From Datnioides undecimradiatus (taxonomy: Eukaryota; Chordata; Actinopteri; Lobotiformes; Datnioididae): DNA of 64,000 bases. Below the pieces are notes generated by a model. The model made no database searches and was not told the DNA's origin. It worked only from the letters and a program-made list of their open reading frames with translations. Location: contig WARS01000016.1 of assembly GCA_008933995.1 (NCBI GenBank), forward strand, positions 6,548,215-6,612,214. The letters are read 5' to 3'. Of the stretch, positions 36,071 to 48,810 are shown in pieces (positions within the stretch are counted from its first letter, which is position 1; the number at the start of each line of letters is the position of its first letter). The position numbers were made by a program, and so were the translations under genes.

Positions 36071-38287
36071 GGAACCCAATAAAAGTGTTGACATCCACCC
36101 GTATGCCAGCTAGTAGAAGATATCTGAGTTTATCTGAATGTTCTTCTGAGAGGAAACATGTGATTTATAGACATTTAATATAATATAAAATAAAAAAATG
36201 GCTAAATGGTTAATAATAAGTTTGTGACCACAGATACATCAGCAGATACAACATTTTTGCAAAATCTTGTGGCTAAAACAGTTCAAACATCTGAGGAAGC
36301 CCTGTCCAAAACACAAGGATGCCATCGCAGTTAGTTAATTAAATGTCTTGAACAATTTAACTTCCTTTTGCAGACTATAAACTGCTCCAAGAAGACGCAT
36401 TACAGACAAGTAGGAGACAGGAGTGTATGGTACAAAGAAAGCTCTTGATTAAACAGACCAGCATTGCACCAGTGTACGACAAAGACATTTGATATAGATG
36501 CATGTCCCATCCAAACTAAGTATGATGAGTGACTGTGATCTAAATAAGTAGTTTTGTTGTACCAGTCTACACAGATCTGTACATTACATGACTACTTCAC
36601 AATCTGCTGTGAGACAAGGTTGTATTTTTTTTGTCCAGAGTGATTGAGGCTGCTAGCTTTCTAAATCATAGTCCACATGCTTGTTCTGAGTCATATTTTG
36701 ACTGACTGGTGCTAAAATGTTCCCAGCTGACTGCCGTGTTTAGCTCGTGTTTTGGCTCGGCTGCTGCAGTATTTCATCGATTAGCCCCTTGTGAGCAGTC
36801 ACTGCATTACCAAGCACATTTCACAAAGACCTGTGGATGAATTTCCCTGTGCCCCTCTCTGGCGTCATCTGAAGTTGACCACGAACAACTAGCTAAAAGG
36901 GCTCCACATAATTAATTCTGTATTCAGCCATTAGACTTGCACGGTCTTGTTGTATTCATTATACGACTGTACAGTGCTGGGTGAGATGGATCAGTGTTTG
37001 TAACCCTGGGATAACATGCAAGTTGATGACCCACGCTTCACTGTGTATAAGGTCACTACATCAGACAGGAAGGGGAAAAGTGGCTGGTTCATCTCCCACA
37101 GGCCAGTTCTCCAGTTTACTGAAGTCTCAGCTAATCTGATCCCATCGGAGATCGCTACCAAATGCGTGCTGCTGGGTCACAGTCATGAGTCGTTGTTTCC
37201 ATCCAGCTGTCGTGCAAGTTTTAAGAAAACCCCCGCACAAAGGATGTACTTATCAGTTAAGAAGGCACAACAAATACTCTAATGAGGTATTTAAATAAGA
37301 GATGTTGAATTAAGATGTGCCGTGTGAAATAAAACACTTGCTTTGTGGTTTTGTTTCATCCTTGATGAAAGCTTTTCCGTGTATTTATCCTGTCTTTACT
37401 TTGTTGGAGCCAATTTGAAGGCTCAAACGTTTCTGAAGTGAGCTGCTATGCTTGGGTGGATTTGTTGATATGTGTGGGTGCATATGGAGAAATAAGTGGA
37501 AAATGGCCAACTCTGATTGAAACTGATTACTATTTTTGTTATTTATTATGTGGCAAAATGGGAAATTCTGTTAAAACCGTCTTTACTTGTCAGTTTAACT
37601 AATTTTTGGCATGCTGCATGCTGACTTCACTCTCAAGTGGCTGTATATTTGACTATAATACACTTCTTAGATGAGGGCTCTGTACTCAGGAATGGATGGA
37701 TGGCCAGACCAGAAGCCAAATGCACATCAAGCCAAATTGTCTCTGGTGCTTTGGAGGGAGAAAGGCGGCATTGTTGTTCATCTCGCCTCCTCCAGTGTGA
37801 GGCTCTGGGTCTGTTCCACGGATGGATGCTGTGCTTTTTTCTTCACACTCAGCCATGACCGAGAGCTTCAATGAAGAAATAAAACCAAGAAAATAAAAAT
37901 CCTTCTATGTGCATTTTGAAGCATGGGCACTCAAATAGATTAAAGCATTCAAATGGATTTTCATAGTCATTTACCTGTTGAGTAATTTGACAAACATGAA
38001 TGAGCTTCATTTTTCGTTATACAGCAAAGACAACAGTTTTTGAAAGGGCTGTGTTAAAGCTTGATTACATCGACTGCCACATTAACGTTAATGGACGTTG
38101 TATTTAAAACCTTTCATTCTACTGTGCCAAGATAAATGGCCACTCAGTTATTGAAACTCTGTAATCTTGTGCTGAAATTTGTCAGCAATCTGTGTCCATT
38201 CAGAAACTGAAATGACATGTTTCAGCAAAATTGTCTTTGAGTAAATGAGAGGGAGCGACGATAGCAATTGGACAGTGCCTCTTCTTA
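36071..38287. other. non-coding, no gene seen
   Basis: Unique-looking. An 88-codon plus frame at 37016-37282 has no recognisable family. Confidence 0.45.
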
Positions 38288-38365
38288 TCAAGGTAAGGGA
38301 AGTTTATTTGAATTTGCCTCCCAACATAGAGACAATTCAAAGTCCTCTACATGAAGGGAAGAGAT
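38288..38365 (-). mobile_element. LINE 3' tail remnant (antisense)
   Basis: AAGGTAAGGGAAGTTTATTT...GACAATTCAAAGTCCTCTAC is the antisense of the 3' tail of fish L2/Rex-like LINEs, where 'aaagtgctttgaattgcctt...aaataaacttgccttgcc' is typical. A second, clearer copy is at 57117. Confidence 0.5.
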
Positions 38366-39179
38366 GCATCAGAAGTGGATATGGAAGAACTCTGGATATA
38401 TGATGATTAAAGTAGGAGTGCTGTCAGCCACCATAACAATAATTTGTTTCAAGGGAAATAAAGTCCATCTAAGCTATGACTGGTTGAGGTCACGATTGTT
38501 TGCTAATTAGCAACCCACTAAAAGCAGATGAATCATTCCCTTGACTGCAGTAACAGCACAGCTGCAACCGATTGGACTGTGATGTGATTTGCTCCTTTTG
38601 ACTGACGTGCAAAAAAGACTGAGAGGACAAATAATGAAGCTCGTGGCAATTTTGGTTTTGATTCTGTTTCATTGTTTCAGTTTGGTTTTAAGGTCAAGAA
38701 TGAACCGGGAACCTCAGCCTGGACAGAAAAATATCTGCAGTTAAATGACAAAGAGGCAAATTCCAGCTAATGAGTGGAGCTCAGTGCTAGGAGTGCTGTT
38801 TTACCTGCTGTTTCCAAAGTGTGAATGGACTTTCAGTCTCACCATGAGGCATATGACCTATTATATGTGATGATCAAAAGCTCCAAACAAGGTCACTGAA
38901 TGGACATTGTGGTGAGGTGTTTGTACTCATTCTAAATAGCTGAGCATCGACTTGATGGAAAATCTGTATTTGTGTATTTATATATTAAAATATGATGAAA
39001 TATTTTTTTTAATTAATTCTTATGAATCCATTAGTAGATCCCTAGTTGCTCAACTTGCTAACCACCATTTGAAGACCAAAGGTAAGGTATTAGGCCCAAC
39101 TGACTCTGAAGAGATAACATGGTATGGATGAAAAAACTCAAAATGTTTTGATACCAGGTCACCATTTTATTTTTAAGTG
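38366..39179. other. non-coding, no gene seen
   Basis: AT-rich, with no supportable feature. Confidence 0.45.
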
Positions 39180-39435
39180 TTAACAGGGTAGTGTTTGCTA
39201 ATTAGCACCAAACACAAAGTACATCTGAGGCTGATGCTGGTGACTTGGCAATAAACAAAAGTCTGGTTAAAATTTTGACCTGGTGTGGGAGCCAGACGAA
39301 GGGGAAGGAAAAACAAAGTTACGCAAGTAAGTTATTACAATATATCCTCTGGGGAAATTAATGTGTGCACTAAATTGCATTGAAATCCATTCAGTAGTTT
39401 TTAGTAGAAGTAGTATTTGAGTCTGGGCCAAAATG
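39180..39435 (+). repeat. dispersed teleost repeat, sense copy
   Basis: GTTTGCTAATTAGCACCAAA, AAGTACATCTGAGGCTGATG, TTAAAATTTTGACCTGGTG, 'gaaatccattcagtagtttt' and 'tgagtctgggccaaaatg' occur in the family order. Opposite in sense to the copies at 1755, 14100 and 33975. Non-coding. Confidence 0.7.
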
Positions 39436-40859
39436 TCCTGCTGACAGATAAACTGATGTTTTCATTGGTGAATCTCATGACACTGGATCAAGCTGATAGT
39501 ACAAAGGCTTTCAAATTATTTCTGTTGTTGATGACGGCTGGAATTATTTCTTTAACCATGAGAAACTGCGAAACAACGGTGAAAACACTTGACTTTGCTG
39601 CACAGAAAATGAATTGTTCCATACAATCAATGACAAGAAACTCGAATTGCATCCAGCATAGGATACTTAAAGCCACAGAGCAGGATCTGTATGGGTGACA
39701 GTTCTTTAAGCAATGATCCGTGATAGTGATCTAACGTTCTGCAGGTTGGGAGGGAGGGGCGGGACCTTCTGGGTGCTTTGTGACCTGAACATGTCTTCCT
39801 GATAAAGTGTCAAGGGGTCCTGCTGAACTGTCTCCATTCAGCAGGGGTGAGGGATGCCAGTGAGATGGCCTTGCTATCATCATTCATCACCCCCAAGCTG
39901 GTCTGCAATCCATATTTGTTTGTCACCAATGCATTTATTCCCTGTGGATAAACTCATGTTTTAATTTATTCTGTGGACTCTGTGTTCTTAATTTTGGATG
40001 TTGAAAACCGTACATTGGCAACTGCTTAAATATAGCCGACCTAGAAAATAGAGATCCAAAACAGGACTTGCAGCAGTTTGTTATCAAAGAACTGATGAGC
40101 TCCTATTCTTCCCTTTTGAATATTTCCATCAAACACAGTTGTCTGCTGGTCAAAAAAACAAACAACAAAAAAAACACCAATCTTAGCAGTTCAATTATTA
40201 CCTGTATTCATCTAATTTTCCCCAACACTGTTATTTCAAGAATAACACTGACCTTTAAGCATGCATGTATTGTACAAAATTTCCTTGTCCAAAATGCATC
40301 AAATCATGTAGGGAAAAGAACATGCTTGTACATGAAAGTTGGCATTTGCATGAACAGAAAATAGAAAAAGAAATCACTCTACATTGACTGTTAACATGAT
40401 GGGACCAACATGTATGTTTCAAATTACTAGAGGTTTTTACTGAGCAGCGAGGTTGTTAGTTCCTGCTTGAGATGACAGATGGGTTGAAAACGTGTGTAAA
40501 ATCGTGTGTGTGTGTATTGAGTTTAATAGACAATTTGACAACTTTGGTGACATCCAGCATACATGAAAAAGTTAAACATTCATGGGTGATGACTATTCAT
40601 AATGAAAGTCATGTTTATTATTAGAGTTTCCCGGGAGGAGCAACAAAGGAGGGCGACCTTTGAAATATGGGAGAAACAGGGTAACACTCCCAGTGATGGC
40701 AGGTTTTTGTAGAACGCAGAGGAAAGCAACCAATGTGAGGAACTGTGACTAAAAATTCATTTTAAATTAAATCATTTCATCAATCATAGAAGAGTGGTTT
40801 TTGATTTTGTTCTTTCACATAACAAAAACAACTGTAGAGCTAATTTCTACCAGTTGTTG
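39436..40859. other. non-coding, no gene seen
   Basis: Frames of 93 and 98 codons (39417-39698 and 40068-40364) have no recognisable product. Confidence 0.45.
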
Positions 40860-40975
40860 TATAGATAGAAAGGAATTACATTTACTTGTACTTTTGACTC
40901 AAAACCTGAGATACCTTTAAAAGTAGCACTTTTAAAAGTAACTATATACTGCTACTCCATTACAGTTCAAGACCT
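40860..40975. repeat. possible fragment of the 26066-type repeat
   Basis: TTACATTTACTTGTACTTTT and 'ctgctactccattacag' match words of that family (acttgtactttt, tctactccactacat). It also carries a near duplication of CTTTTAAAAGTA about 14 bp apart. Confidence 0.35.
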
Positions 40976-41810
40976 AATGACAATCACACAGCTTAGGAAA
41001 AGAGCTGGGTCATGAGGCTGGCTTTAAAAATATCAACAGCAGGAGAAAAACTAGCTGTTACATGCAAATGATTCCACAATTTAGGCTCAAAGACCTCAGG
41101 TTTGTAATTTGGCATGTGAAATGCAGCACTGATTGATCAGCAGGTCTAAGGCATTTGCTTGTGGAGCGGCCCAGTTCAGATAGCTTGATGCCAGTCCGTG
41201 CACTGGTGAAGACAAGAAAGTACAGGGGTGGTATGGTATATCTTGGTAACAGTGAGGAGTCTCGCTGCTGCTTCCTACATAGAGACATGTGCAGTAGTTG
41301 AGAAGAAATTAAAGCATGAATCATACTCTATATTCTGTATGTTTAAGAGACTGAATGCATTTTAACTATGCAAGTGATGGAAGAAGCCAGAGCTGATACT
41401 TTGTTTCTTATAATCATAAAGCCCAAGGGCAGTAATTGTGGATAAAGAGCTGTCTGCTGGGTCAAAGATTAGCACCCCTAAGTTTTGTTCCAGCTCAGCT
41501 CAGGAAGGTGTTTTTCCGTTCAGGGTTTTACATCTGCGGTGCAGTTTAAAAGGGAGTTAACACTGCATGGATCCCATGGTGTAAGCAGGAGGTACAGCTG
41601 GGTGTCATCAGCATAACAATGGTGGGAGGTATTATGTTTTATGGAAATAGATCTCAAAGGAAGCATATATATGGAGAATTAAATAGGGCCTAAAATGGTG
41701 CCTTGCGGTACTTCTCAGTACCTGAGTGCAGAGGAAGAGGACATATTTTTTAAAAAAGGCTGATTGGTCTTGAAGGTAGCGTGCAAACGGCTGCCACCTG
41801 CAAACAACAG
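40976..41810 (-). mobile_element. LINE, L2/Rex-like, reverse-transcriptase part (5'-truncated, decayed)
   Basis: Read on the minus strand, the polymerase core is clear: EVPQGTILGP at 41685-41714, FSIYMLPLRSISIKH next, then HCYADDTQLYLL with YADD at 41604-41615. A YL(x)n block (FARYLQDQSAFFKKYVLF) lies upstream at about 41730-41800, and IHALISSQL, a family word about 90 residues after YADD, lies near 41300-41322. This order and spacing are those of L2/CR1-type reverse transcriptases. At least one stop and several frame changes interrupt it. The endonuclease part is missing, so it is a 5'-truncated dead copy. The 3' end is near 40976, but no clean tail is visible. Confidence 0.8.
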
Positions 41811-42394
41811 CAAACTGCACACAGAGAGAAACTATGCAAGTGATCAATTGTTTTCATTTACCAGGTCACTAGAGACAGTCACTGTCTGACTGTCCAGAGT
41901 CACGCTGGAGGTAAGCACCGCCTATTGACCAATCATTCCTCTTGGAAAATAACATTACTGTTCATAGAAGATCCTTTGGAGGCTGATCATGGTTTTGATA
42001 TGAAAGATATAAAGGGACTGACTTACCCGTGTCAGCTCCTTGAGCCATATGTTTCCTCTGCAGCGTTCTGGTTCTGCATTAACAGTGCATCAGACTGTAC
42101 AGTATGCTGTACATAAGCTGTGTGTGATGCAAGCAATATCAAAGACATTTCATTGTGCTTTTGTACACTGACATCATCCTACAACAGAGATATGAAATAA
42201 GAGGCGTCTTACTGCTTTGAGTTTTGTTTTTATATTTTTTTTTTATTTGTTCCCAGGTCCATTTGACTGCTTGGGTTGCAGGTGTTGTGAGCTCCATATC
42301 AATAAAGTTATTATATGTTAGCGTGCATTTACACCTTGTTGTTCTGCCGCCAATTGGCCACAAAATGCGATGCTATTATAGGGCTAAGATTCAG
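41811..42394. other. non-coding, no gene seen
   Basis: The left 70 bp may still belong to the LINE. Confidence 0.4.
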
Positions 42395-42470
42395 TGAAGG
42401 ACCTTTACTTGCAATAGTGTATTTGTAGCATGGCTTTTGGCTACTTTTACGTCTTAAAACCTTATGAACC
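42395..42470. repeat. possible fragment of the 26066-type repeat
   Basis: AGTGAAGGACCTTTACTTGC...TTTTGGCTACTTTTACGTC matches the end words of that family. Short. Confidence 0.35.
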
Positions 42471-44781
42471 ATCTTAATATGTAATAAACCACTGAAACTT
42501 CTCTTTTTAGAGTCGACTCACCTGCCAATACTTTTCAGCTTTATTTTAAAGCCTACTTAAAGTCCCGTACAAATTCAAATATTTGTACATTGTTGCACTG
42601 TTACTTGTAATTCTTCCTCACTCTCACAGGTATTTTCGTTTAGTTGGACTGACTCAAACTGATGTTGAAATTTAGGTTTGTGCACGCATGTCTGCATTTG
42701 CTGGCCTCTGACGCCCCAAGTCTCTGTCCCACTTGCCCTTCAGTATTAGGAAAGATTGCAAGTCGTGATTTGATGCCACAGAGACAGTAAATGTGCAGAT
42801 AATGAGCACACTGAATGGCAAGGAGGTGAAATCTGGATGTTTTGTGTTGATCTCTTGGGTGCTGATTACCGGATCTAGGCTTCACACTAAAGTATACTCC
42901 AGTGTGTGATTGTGGAAAGCAAGAATTTATGTGAATAAGCAGAACTGCTTAACTCATACACCTGAAAGCCGCGGGAATCCTGTGGAAGCCTGCTGCGAAA
43001 AGCAGAGGGTGAGTCAACAACAAGCTAACTCACTTTTCAGTAACTTCCATTCATCACACACACACACGCTGAGTTTCCTGTGCTGTTTATCCTGTTTAGA
43101 GGCAGCAACAAGCAAATGAGTTAGAGCACATTGAAATCACTGAGGACAGCACCACTCTATGGATTCTTTTAGGCCTAAATAAGCGTGGACACGCCACAGT
43201 TCCAATAATGATGTCCCTGTTTCATAATTTGTTGTATCCCCGTGCATGGACACAGAACCAATGATTTCAAAGGGCTGTTAGCCTGAAGAATATGATGAAT
43301 ATTGCATGGCTTGTTTGGAGAGGCCTTTTAGGAGGTAATTGTTCCAGCAAAGCAACTAATACATCTGCTTAAATCTGAGACATCCTTTTAAGGTATTCAG
43401 AGCATGCAAAAGCCCATCACTAATGCATTAATAATTATCTCACTTGACACAGTACTACTGACTCAATTTTCTGCGCAACAATGCAGAATTTCCAACCTTG
43501 CTAGCACCTCAACAAAGCAAACAGTCATTTGTATTTTTCTCATGACGCTGTGGATGTGTATGCTGCAGCTGATAAGACAGCATTAATAAATTATTGTCCT
43601 TTCTGATGTAACTGTTAGAGCAAAATACCCCTGAAACGTCTACGATTGTGGTTACTAAAATGAATACGTCACCAAAGCCAGCTATTATTCACTATTTTTT
43701 GAACCCGCAGCCAATGTGAGTCAGGCACATGTTGTATAAATTAACAAAAAGAAACAATCAGACGTAGAAAATTAGACAAACTGCAAAATAAACCTCATTA
43801 TGTACTTTTTTTGTTTAAAAGGAACAGGTCTGTATGTTTAATGCTTTAAAATTCAGCAGATATTGCAGAACTTTTGCTGCAACATTTTTCCACCCAGAAG
43901 GAACTTTAGATTTGTTGACACTGTAATAAACCTGACAGCGTAGTTATAAAGATGTACAGTATCTCCGTGAAGGGCCCTCTCGGTGTCGAGCATAAAAACA
44001 AACTGGAGTGGATGTGAGTCACCTGTGTTAAGTACAGTACAGATTTCTCTGAAAATGACCCACATGGGTATAAATCAGTGTGACTGTCGCTCTATACCGG
44101 CGCACTCTTGCCTCCCCTACAGAGCTCCCACTCACCATCGCTACACTGCGAGGGTAATAACAGACAGGGCTTGGTGGGAAATTAACTGTTGCGCTACACT
44201 GAAGGGAACCTACCACAATGGTGCTTACATTGAGATAGTGAACAGCTCGCCCAGTATGTAATTTTAAAAAACTCTCCGCATAATGTGAATACATTGGAAC
44301 ATGACATTGTATCTTTCTGCAAGAATAGCTTTATTATTCAACACCATACGTCAGGAACAGAAGGGGAGATTGTAACTATGTTTCACACTTTGACGCTGAA
44401 ATGGTGACACTAATCTTGGGTGATGATTGTATAGTAGATGTCGTATTTTATTGTTTTAGAATTTGTGGCTTCTTTGCTGCAACATCCCCTTTTTTTTCCA
44501 TGTTCATCCATCCAGCTCATTGGTTTTGCTCATATTGATCTTCAGGTGATTGTTTATGTAACTGCAGTCTCTTTACAGTATTATTCCTGATAGAGAACCA
44601 AACATGCATGGGAAGAAGGCTGCACCTCTAGCTATGTTTATGAATGTATGCATCTGAGCTGTAATTAAAATACTGGTGGAATGTAATGCTGTGTTATGAT
44701 CCAGTGTGGGATCTGACATTCAAAACTGATATTAAATGGAGATCTAGATAAGCCTCTCTCTGTTGTTATTGGACAAATAGT
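42471..44781. other. non-coding, no gene seen
   Basis: Unique-looking, with short domain-free frames on both strands. Confidence 0.45.
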
Positions 44782-44803
44782 GCTGTTGTTGTTGTTGTTG
44801 TTG
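44782..44803. repeat. (GTT)7 microsatellite
   Basis: About seven GTT units, followed by GTGTTG. Confidence 0.93.
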
Positions 44804-46850
44804 TGTTGCAAACTACTAACTAATTTCACAAACTGCATTTTCCTTGTGTTTCTACCAACACTAGTAATTCCTGTACATAGTGTACTACCAACAGAGCGTC
44901 TCTTTTCACTGTAATTACACTAAAAAGGGATGAGACATTATTATTAATTCTTGCTTTGGCAGTGAGAAATAAAGTTACTTGTGGTGAGAGAAACATGCGT
45001 AACCATGATGTAAAATTACTTTGATAAACTATTTTTCAAAGGTCAAGAACAAACAGTATGAGGCTGTTTATTCACCCTTGAGCCACATACATCTCTGAGT
45101 TCATTATCATTTCAGATCCACAAAGAAATAAATACACTTGAGAAAGATGCCAAACTGTTCTGAATTTAGATGGTTTTGGCACCAATTACAAACATGCAAA
45201 TCTAAAATAAGTTTTTAATTGACAGAGAGATGTTTGTCTCAGATTATATAAGGCGTCTTGTTTGTTATTCACTTGTTTAATTAATATAGATGACGTGCCT
45301 TTTGTGTGTTCTGCATTTTTAGTATATTTTTGTAGATGTAGGTTATAATTGAGTATTTCTGGATTGTGTTTCTTATTTAATGGCGGCCTCGACTGACAAA
45401 CTGAGAAACTGTTTTGAGACTTTTGTGGCTGTTTTTCTTGCACAAGCTGACATAAGAGCACATTTATGCTGTCGAGCTCGTTGGACTCTGGTAACCCCTC
45501 CACGGCAGAACGCAGCCAAAAACGCCCTCTTTGTACCGTCACCTCCAGGTTAATTAACACATGGAAAAGGAGCCATCTCCCCTGACTGACACCCTCAGAA
45601 CAGCCTCCTGCCAAAAGCAGCTGCAGGTGGGCCAACCAGTGAGCACAAAAATCGTGCCTTTGTAGGTCACGTTAATTGCATCCCACTTGAACAAAACATA
45701 CCAACACCAGGTGCTGCAACCAGATGGGTGTGTGAATGTTGTAGCATCACACACAAATTCACAGGCACCTTCAGCCATTGCTGTTTGTCACTCTCTCTTT
45801 GTATCAGGAGAAATTTTAACTTGACAGGGTGCCAGAGGAACTTCAGAGGTGAGGCTGCTCACACAAAAGCAATTGCCACCCTGTTCGGTCTTGTAGCGTT
45901 TGCACCTATTTGATTCTATGAATTGACTTTTTTTTTTTTTAAAGAACAAAAAAACATGTTTTTTTTGTTTTGTGTTTGTCAGTATTAGCTTATCCAACAA
46001 CCCACTGAACCCTGTCTTTCTCCTGTATGTTTGACCTCATCTTGTTTTTGATGCGATGCAATGAGCAAGGGCCCCTCACCCCATCCTCCCATGATGACCA
46101 CCGCTGCAGTAAATCTCACGCTGGGGGAGTCCCCATAAGAGAGCCAGCCAGTCTGCAGGCAGTGAGGGAGGAGGGGCGCATAAAGAGGACTCGCCATGGA
46201 AGGTTTCTATCACTACACAGTTCTTATCACTGCTCCCTTTGATGAGAGGAGAGCGGGGGAAGATAATGTCTGAAGGTCAACTCTCAGCACCGAGCAGGAG
46301 CCTGATAAGGACTGAGCTTATACCGAGTCAGAGAAACCTTCCAGTCCTGACCAACAACTGACAACTCTTGCACTCAGAAAGTGATACAATAGGTTTTTTC
46401 ACACAGTTGTACACTGGTTTTAATGTTAGCACAAGCAGCTGTTGTGTGGATGTCTTGGATCTAGTAGCATAGCAGCAGTTGACAGGCATTAGAGACCCAG
46501 TGTTGAACAGTGATACAGCATTTTTGTCTCCCTTTTAACAAATCTATATGATGTTTCATGTAACAGTTTAGTTTGGTAACTGTACATTTATTCATTTAAA
46601 CCCTGAAAGGACCAAACATGCTGTTAGGACTGTATTCCACTCAAAAACTGAGATATGGAAGATATAGACTGAAACTTAATGGTGAAAGTACAGCAAACAC
46701 ATTTTGTATTATATTGTATTAAGGTGCTTAACGGTAGTGAGATCCCAAGTTCCATTTACTCACTTCCTGCGCAAATGGTTACTGTAATAGATGTCCAGAT
46801 GATGAAAAATAATAATTAGGCATAAGAGATGGGGAAGATAAAACAACAGC
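44804..46850. other. non-coding, no gene seen
   Basis: Includes two overlapping minus frames (149 codons at 45186-45635, 74 codons at 45554-45778) that share no family that I know. The G+C content near 45400-45800 is higher than around it, so an unknown old repeat is possible. T13 lies at 45928-45940. Confidence 0.4.
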
Positions 46851-46889
46851 ACTTAATATTAAAATTATTTTTTTTCTGGGAACATCTGC

Positions 46890-47045
46890 CAGGTTTTATA
46901 AATTAGATTTAAATTCATCTCAGAGGGAAGATGATTTTATGTCTCGGCAATCCCAAAGGAGACACTCTGTACTAATCACTTATCACACGGTCAAGATTTA
47001 AAATGAGAGTAAATCTGTGAAAACAGTAGACATCAATGTCTTCTG
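46890..47045. promoter_or_regulatory. CNE-like block, low-confidence
   Basis: Contains TATAAATTAGATTTAAATTC, ATGATTTTATGTCTCGGC and CTAATCACTTATCACACGG (GATA-type TTATCA). Repeat-free. Texture only. Confidence 0.25.
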
Positions 47046-48312
47046 ACCAGGACCAGTGACCCTGCTCGCAGAGTAATATTTAGGCAGCTGTTGAGAGTTC
47101 CCACAGTCAAAGTGTATTGACCAAAGCCTTTTAATGACGCAGTCTATTTTCTTAAGTTGTCACTATATTAATTTCCTAAATTTCCCATGGAAACATTTTT
47201 TTGCTGCCTTACTGCCTTTGCCTTTGTCAATAGTTATGACAGACTATACAGTTACAGGTACAGTGTATTGTGAAACATGTAATTAAATTCCCCTTTTCTT
47301 TAAAACGCACAGAGCCGACGTACAATGGCAAATCCACCAGAACCAATCAGTTGTTATAAAGAAAATAAGCCAGTTATTCGGTACTTATTGTATCCATATT
47401 CAAAGATATGGGCTGTTCTCCAGTGATAACAGATAGTGGTGGAATAATATTATCTCTCCTCTTTGTATTTGAATTTAAATTCATTTGAATCACAATGGAA
47501 TGTGCGATATGCCATTTCCAAAAGATAAAGAACATTTCAAAACATTCGGATTTGTGTTTGTTAGCTGCATCTAATTTATGCGCACATCTCAATAAATTAC
47601 TGAACTATTTCTTTTAAATGGCTGACGCTTGGTCTGTCACTCACTGTTGTATTTACAATAACACACTTCTATCAATCATGTGGGTTTTTTGGTTTTACAG
47701 TGCCTCAAATGCTTTCAAGCCAAACAATTGTGGATTTAATTAAGCTTGTGTTATCATATTTCTTTTAATGTTTTCTTCTAGTCCCGTCGCTATTGTTGTT
47801 GCAGCGGCAGCTCTCTGCTGTGGACACAGAGAGTTTCCAGAAGTTTCCACAGAGAAAAACTTAGAGCTAACCCCACAAATTCTCACCAGACACTAAAATA
47901 ACACCTATCAGGGGCAAATTCCCAAAGCCTACCCAGAATAAATGTCCCACATGATGTTTGTGAATCCAAAGGTGTCACCCTCAGTTTCAGTAGGCACCAA
48001 ATACTTAACAACAAGTGAATGATTAGTTTTGGGCCCAGGGCGAAAGGGTTTTTGCCTTTTTAGCGCACAGAGCAACCTAGCTCTGCGTTTTATGGAGTTG
48101 AAGTTGAAGTAATTAAAGACACACTGTATTACTCAAGGCCAGGACAAGAACACATAATCAACAGCGGCCTGAAGTCGGCTGCATTGCCTGCACGGCTTCC
48201 TCAATAATACAGTAAGAAAGCCTAAGTAAGGACTTGCATCCACTAGTGTAATGTATGTAATTTAGTTTTTCACCGACACAAGATAGAAAATTGAACAGAC
48301 CTGCATGAAACA
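47046..48312. other. non-coding, no gene seen
   Basis: Unique-looking, with no supportable feature. Confidence 0.45.
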
Positions 48313-48810
48313 TTGCTGACACTCAAGTCTGAGTTTCTGGTATTAACTATCTATTTGAGATTGAGAGTGAGAGTTTGGGATGCTGGTAGTGCTGATAGAG
48401 TGTACGAAAACATTTTGTCTATGGTCTTAATCGCAAGTTTAAATGCCTTAGGGACCCTAAGGCATGAGGAAGGAGACCTTAGCAACCATGGGTCCCAAAA
48501 TCCCGAGCTAGACCTTTCTCCTGTGTCGTTACCTAACTCGATCCGATCCGCAGAGTCCCCCACAACATTCAAGAAACTGCTCAAGAACCTATTGTTTTCC
48601 GAATACCTACTCTCGTAAGAAGCACAAAAAATGCACTCGACTTCAGCACTACCTGTTGACACCTTGGTCCGACTGGACTCAAAGCATTTCTTAGAACATT
48701 GCTTGTGTTGTACCTATTCTATATCTATGTAAGTATCCAGGTTACTTACTGTGTACTTTCTCTCTTCCACTCTTCTGTTTTAATTTATTATTGCTATGTT
48801 CTTGATGAGT
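48313..48810 (+). mobile_element. LINE ORF2 C-terminus and part of 3' UTR
   Basis: The plus frame at 48526-48606 reads SLPNSIRSAESPTTFKKLLK then NLLFSEY. This is the closing motif of fish L2/CR1-type LINE proteins (WNSLPxxIRxxxSxxxFKxxLKTYLF). The frame then ends and AT-rich sequence follows, as for a 3' UTR. The segment upstream (48350-48520) is open but diverged. Strongly 5'-truncated; family within the clade uncertain. Confidence 0.6.

Noticed and set aside
45186-45635. 149-codon minus-strand frame as a gene
   Set aside because: It overlaps another frame in a different register and has no known domain. Kept only as a low-interest observation, not as a gene.
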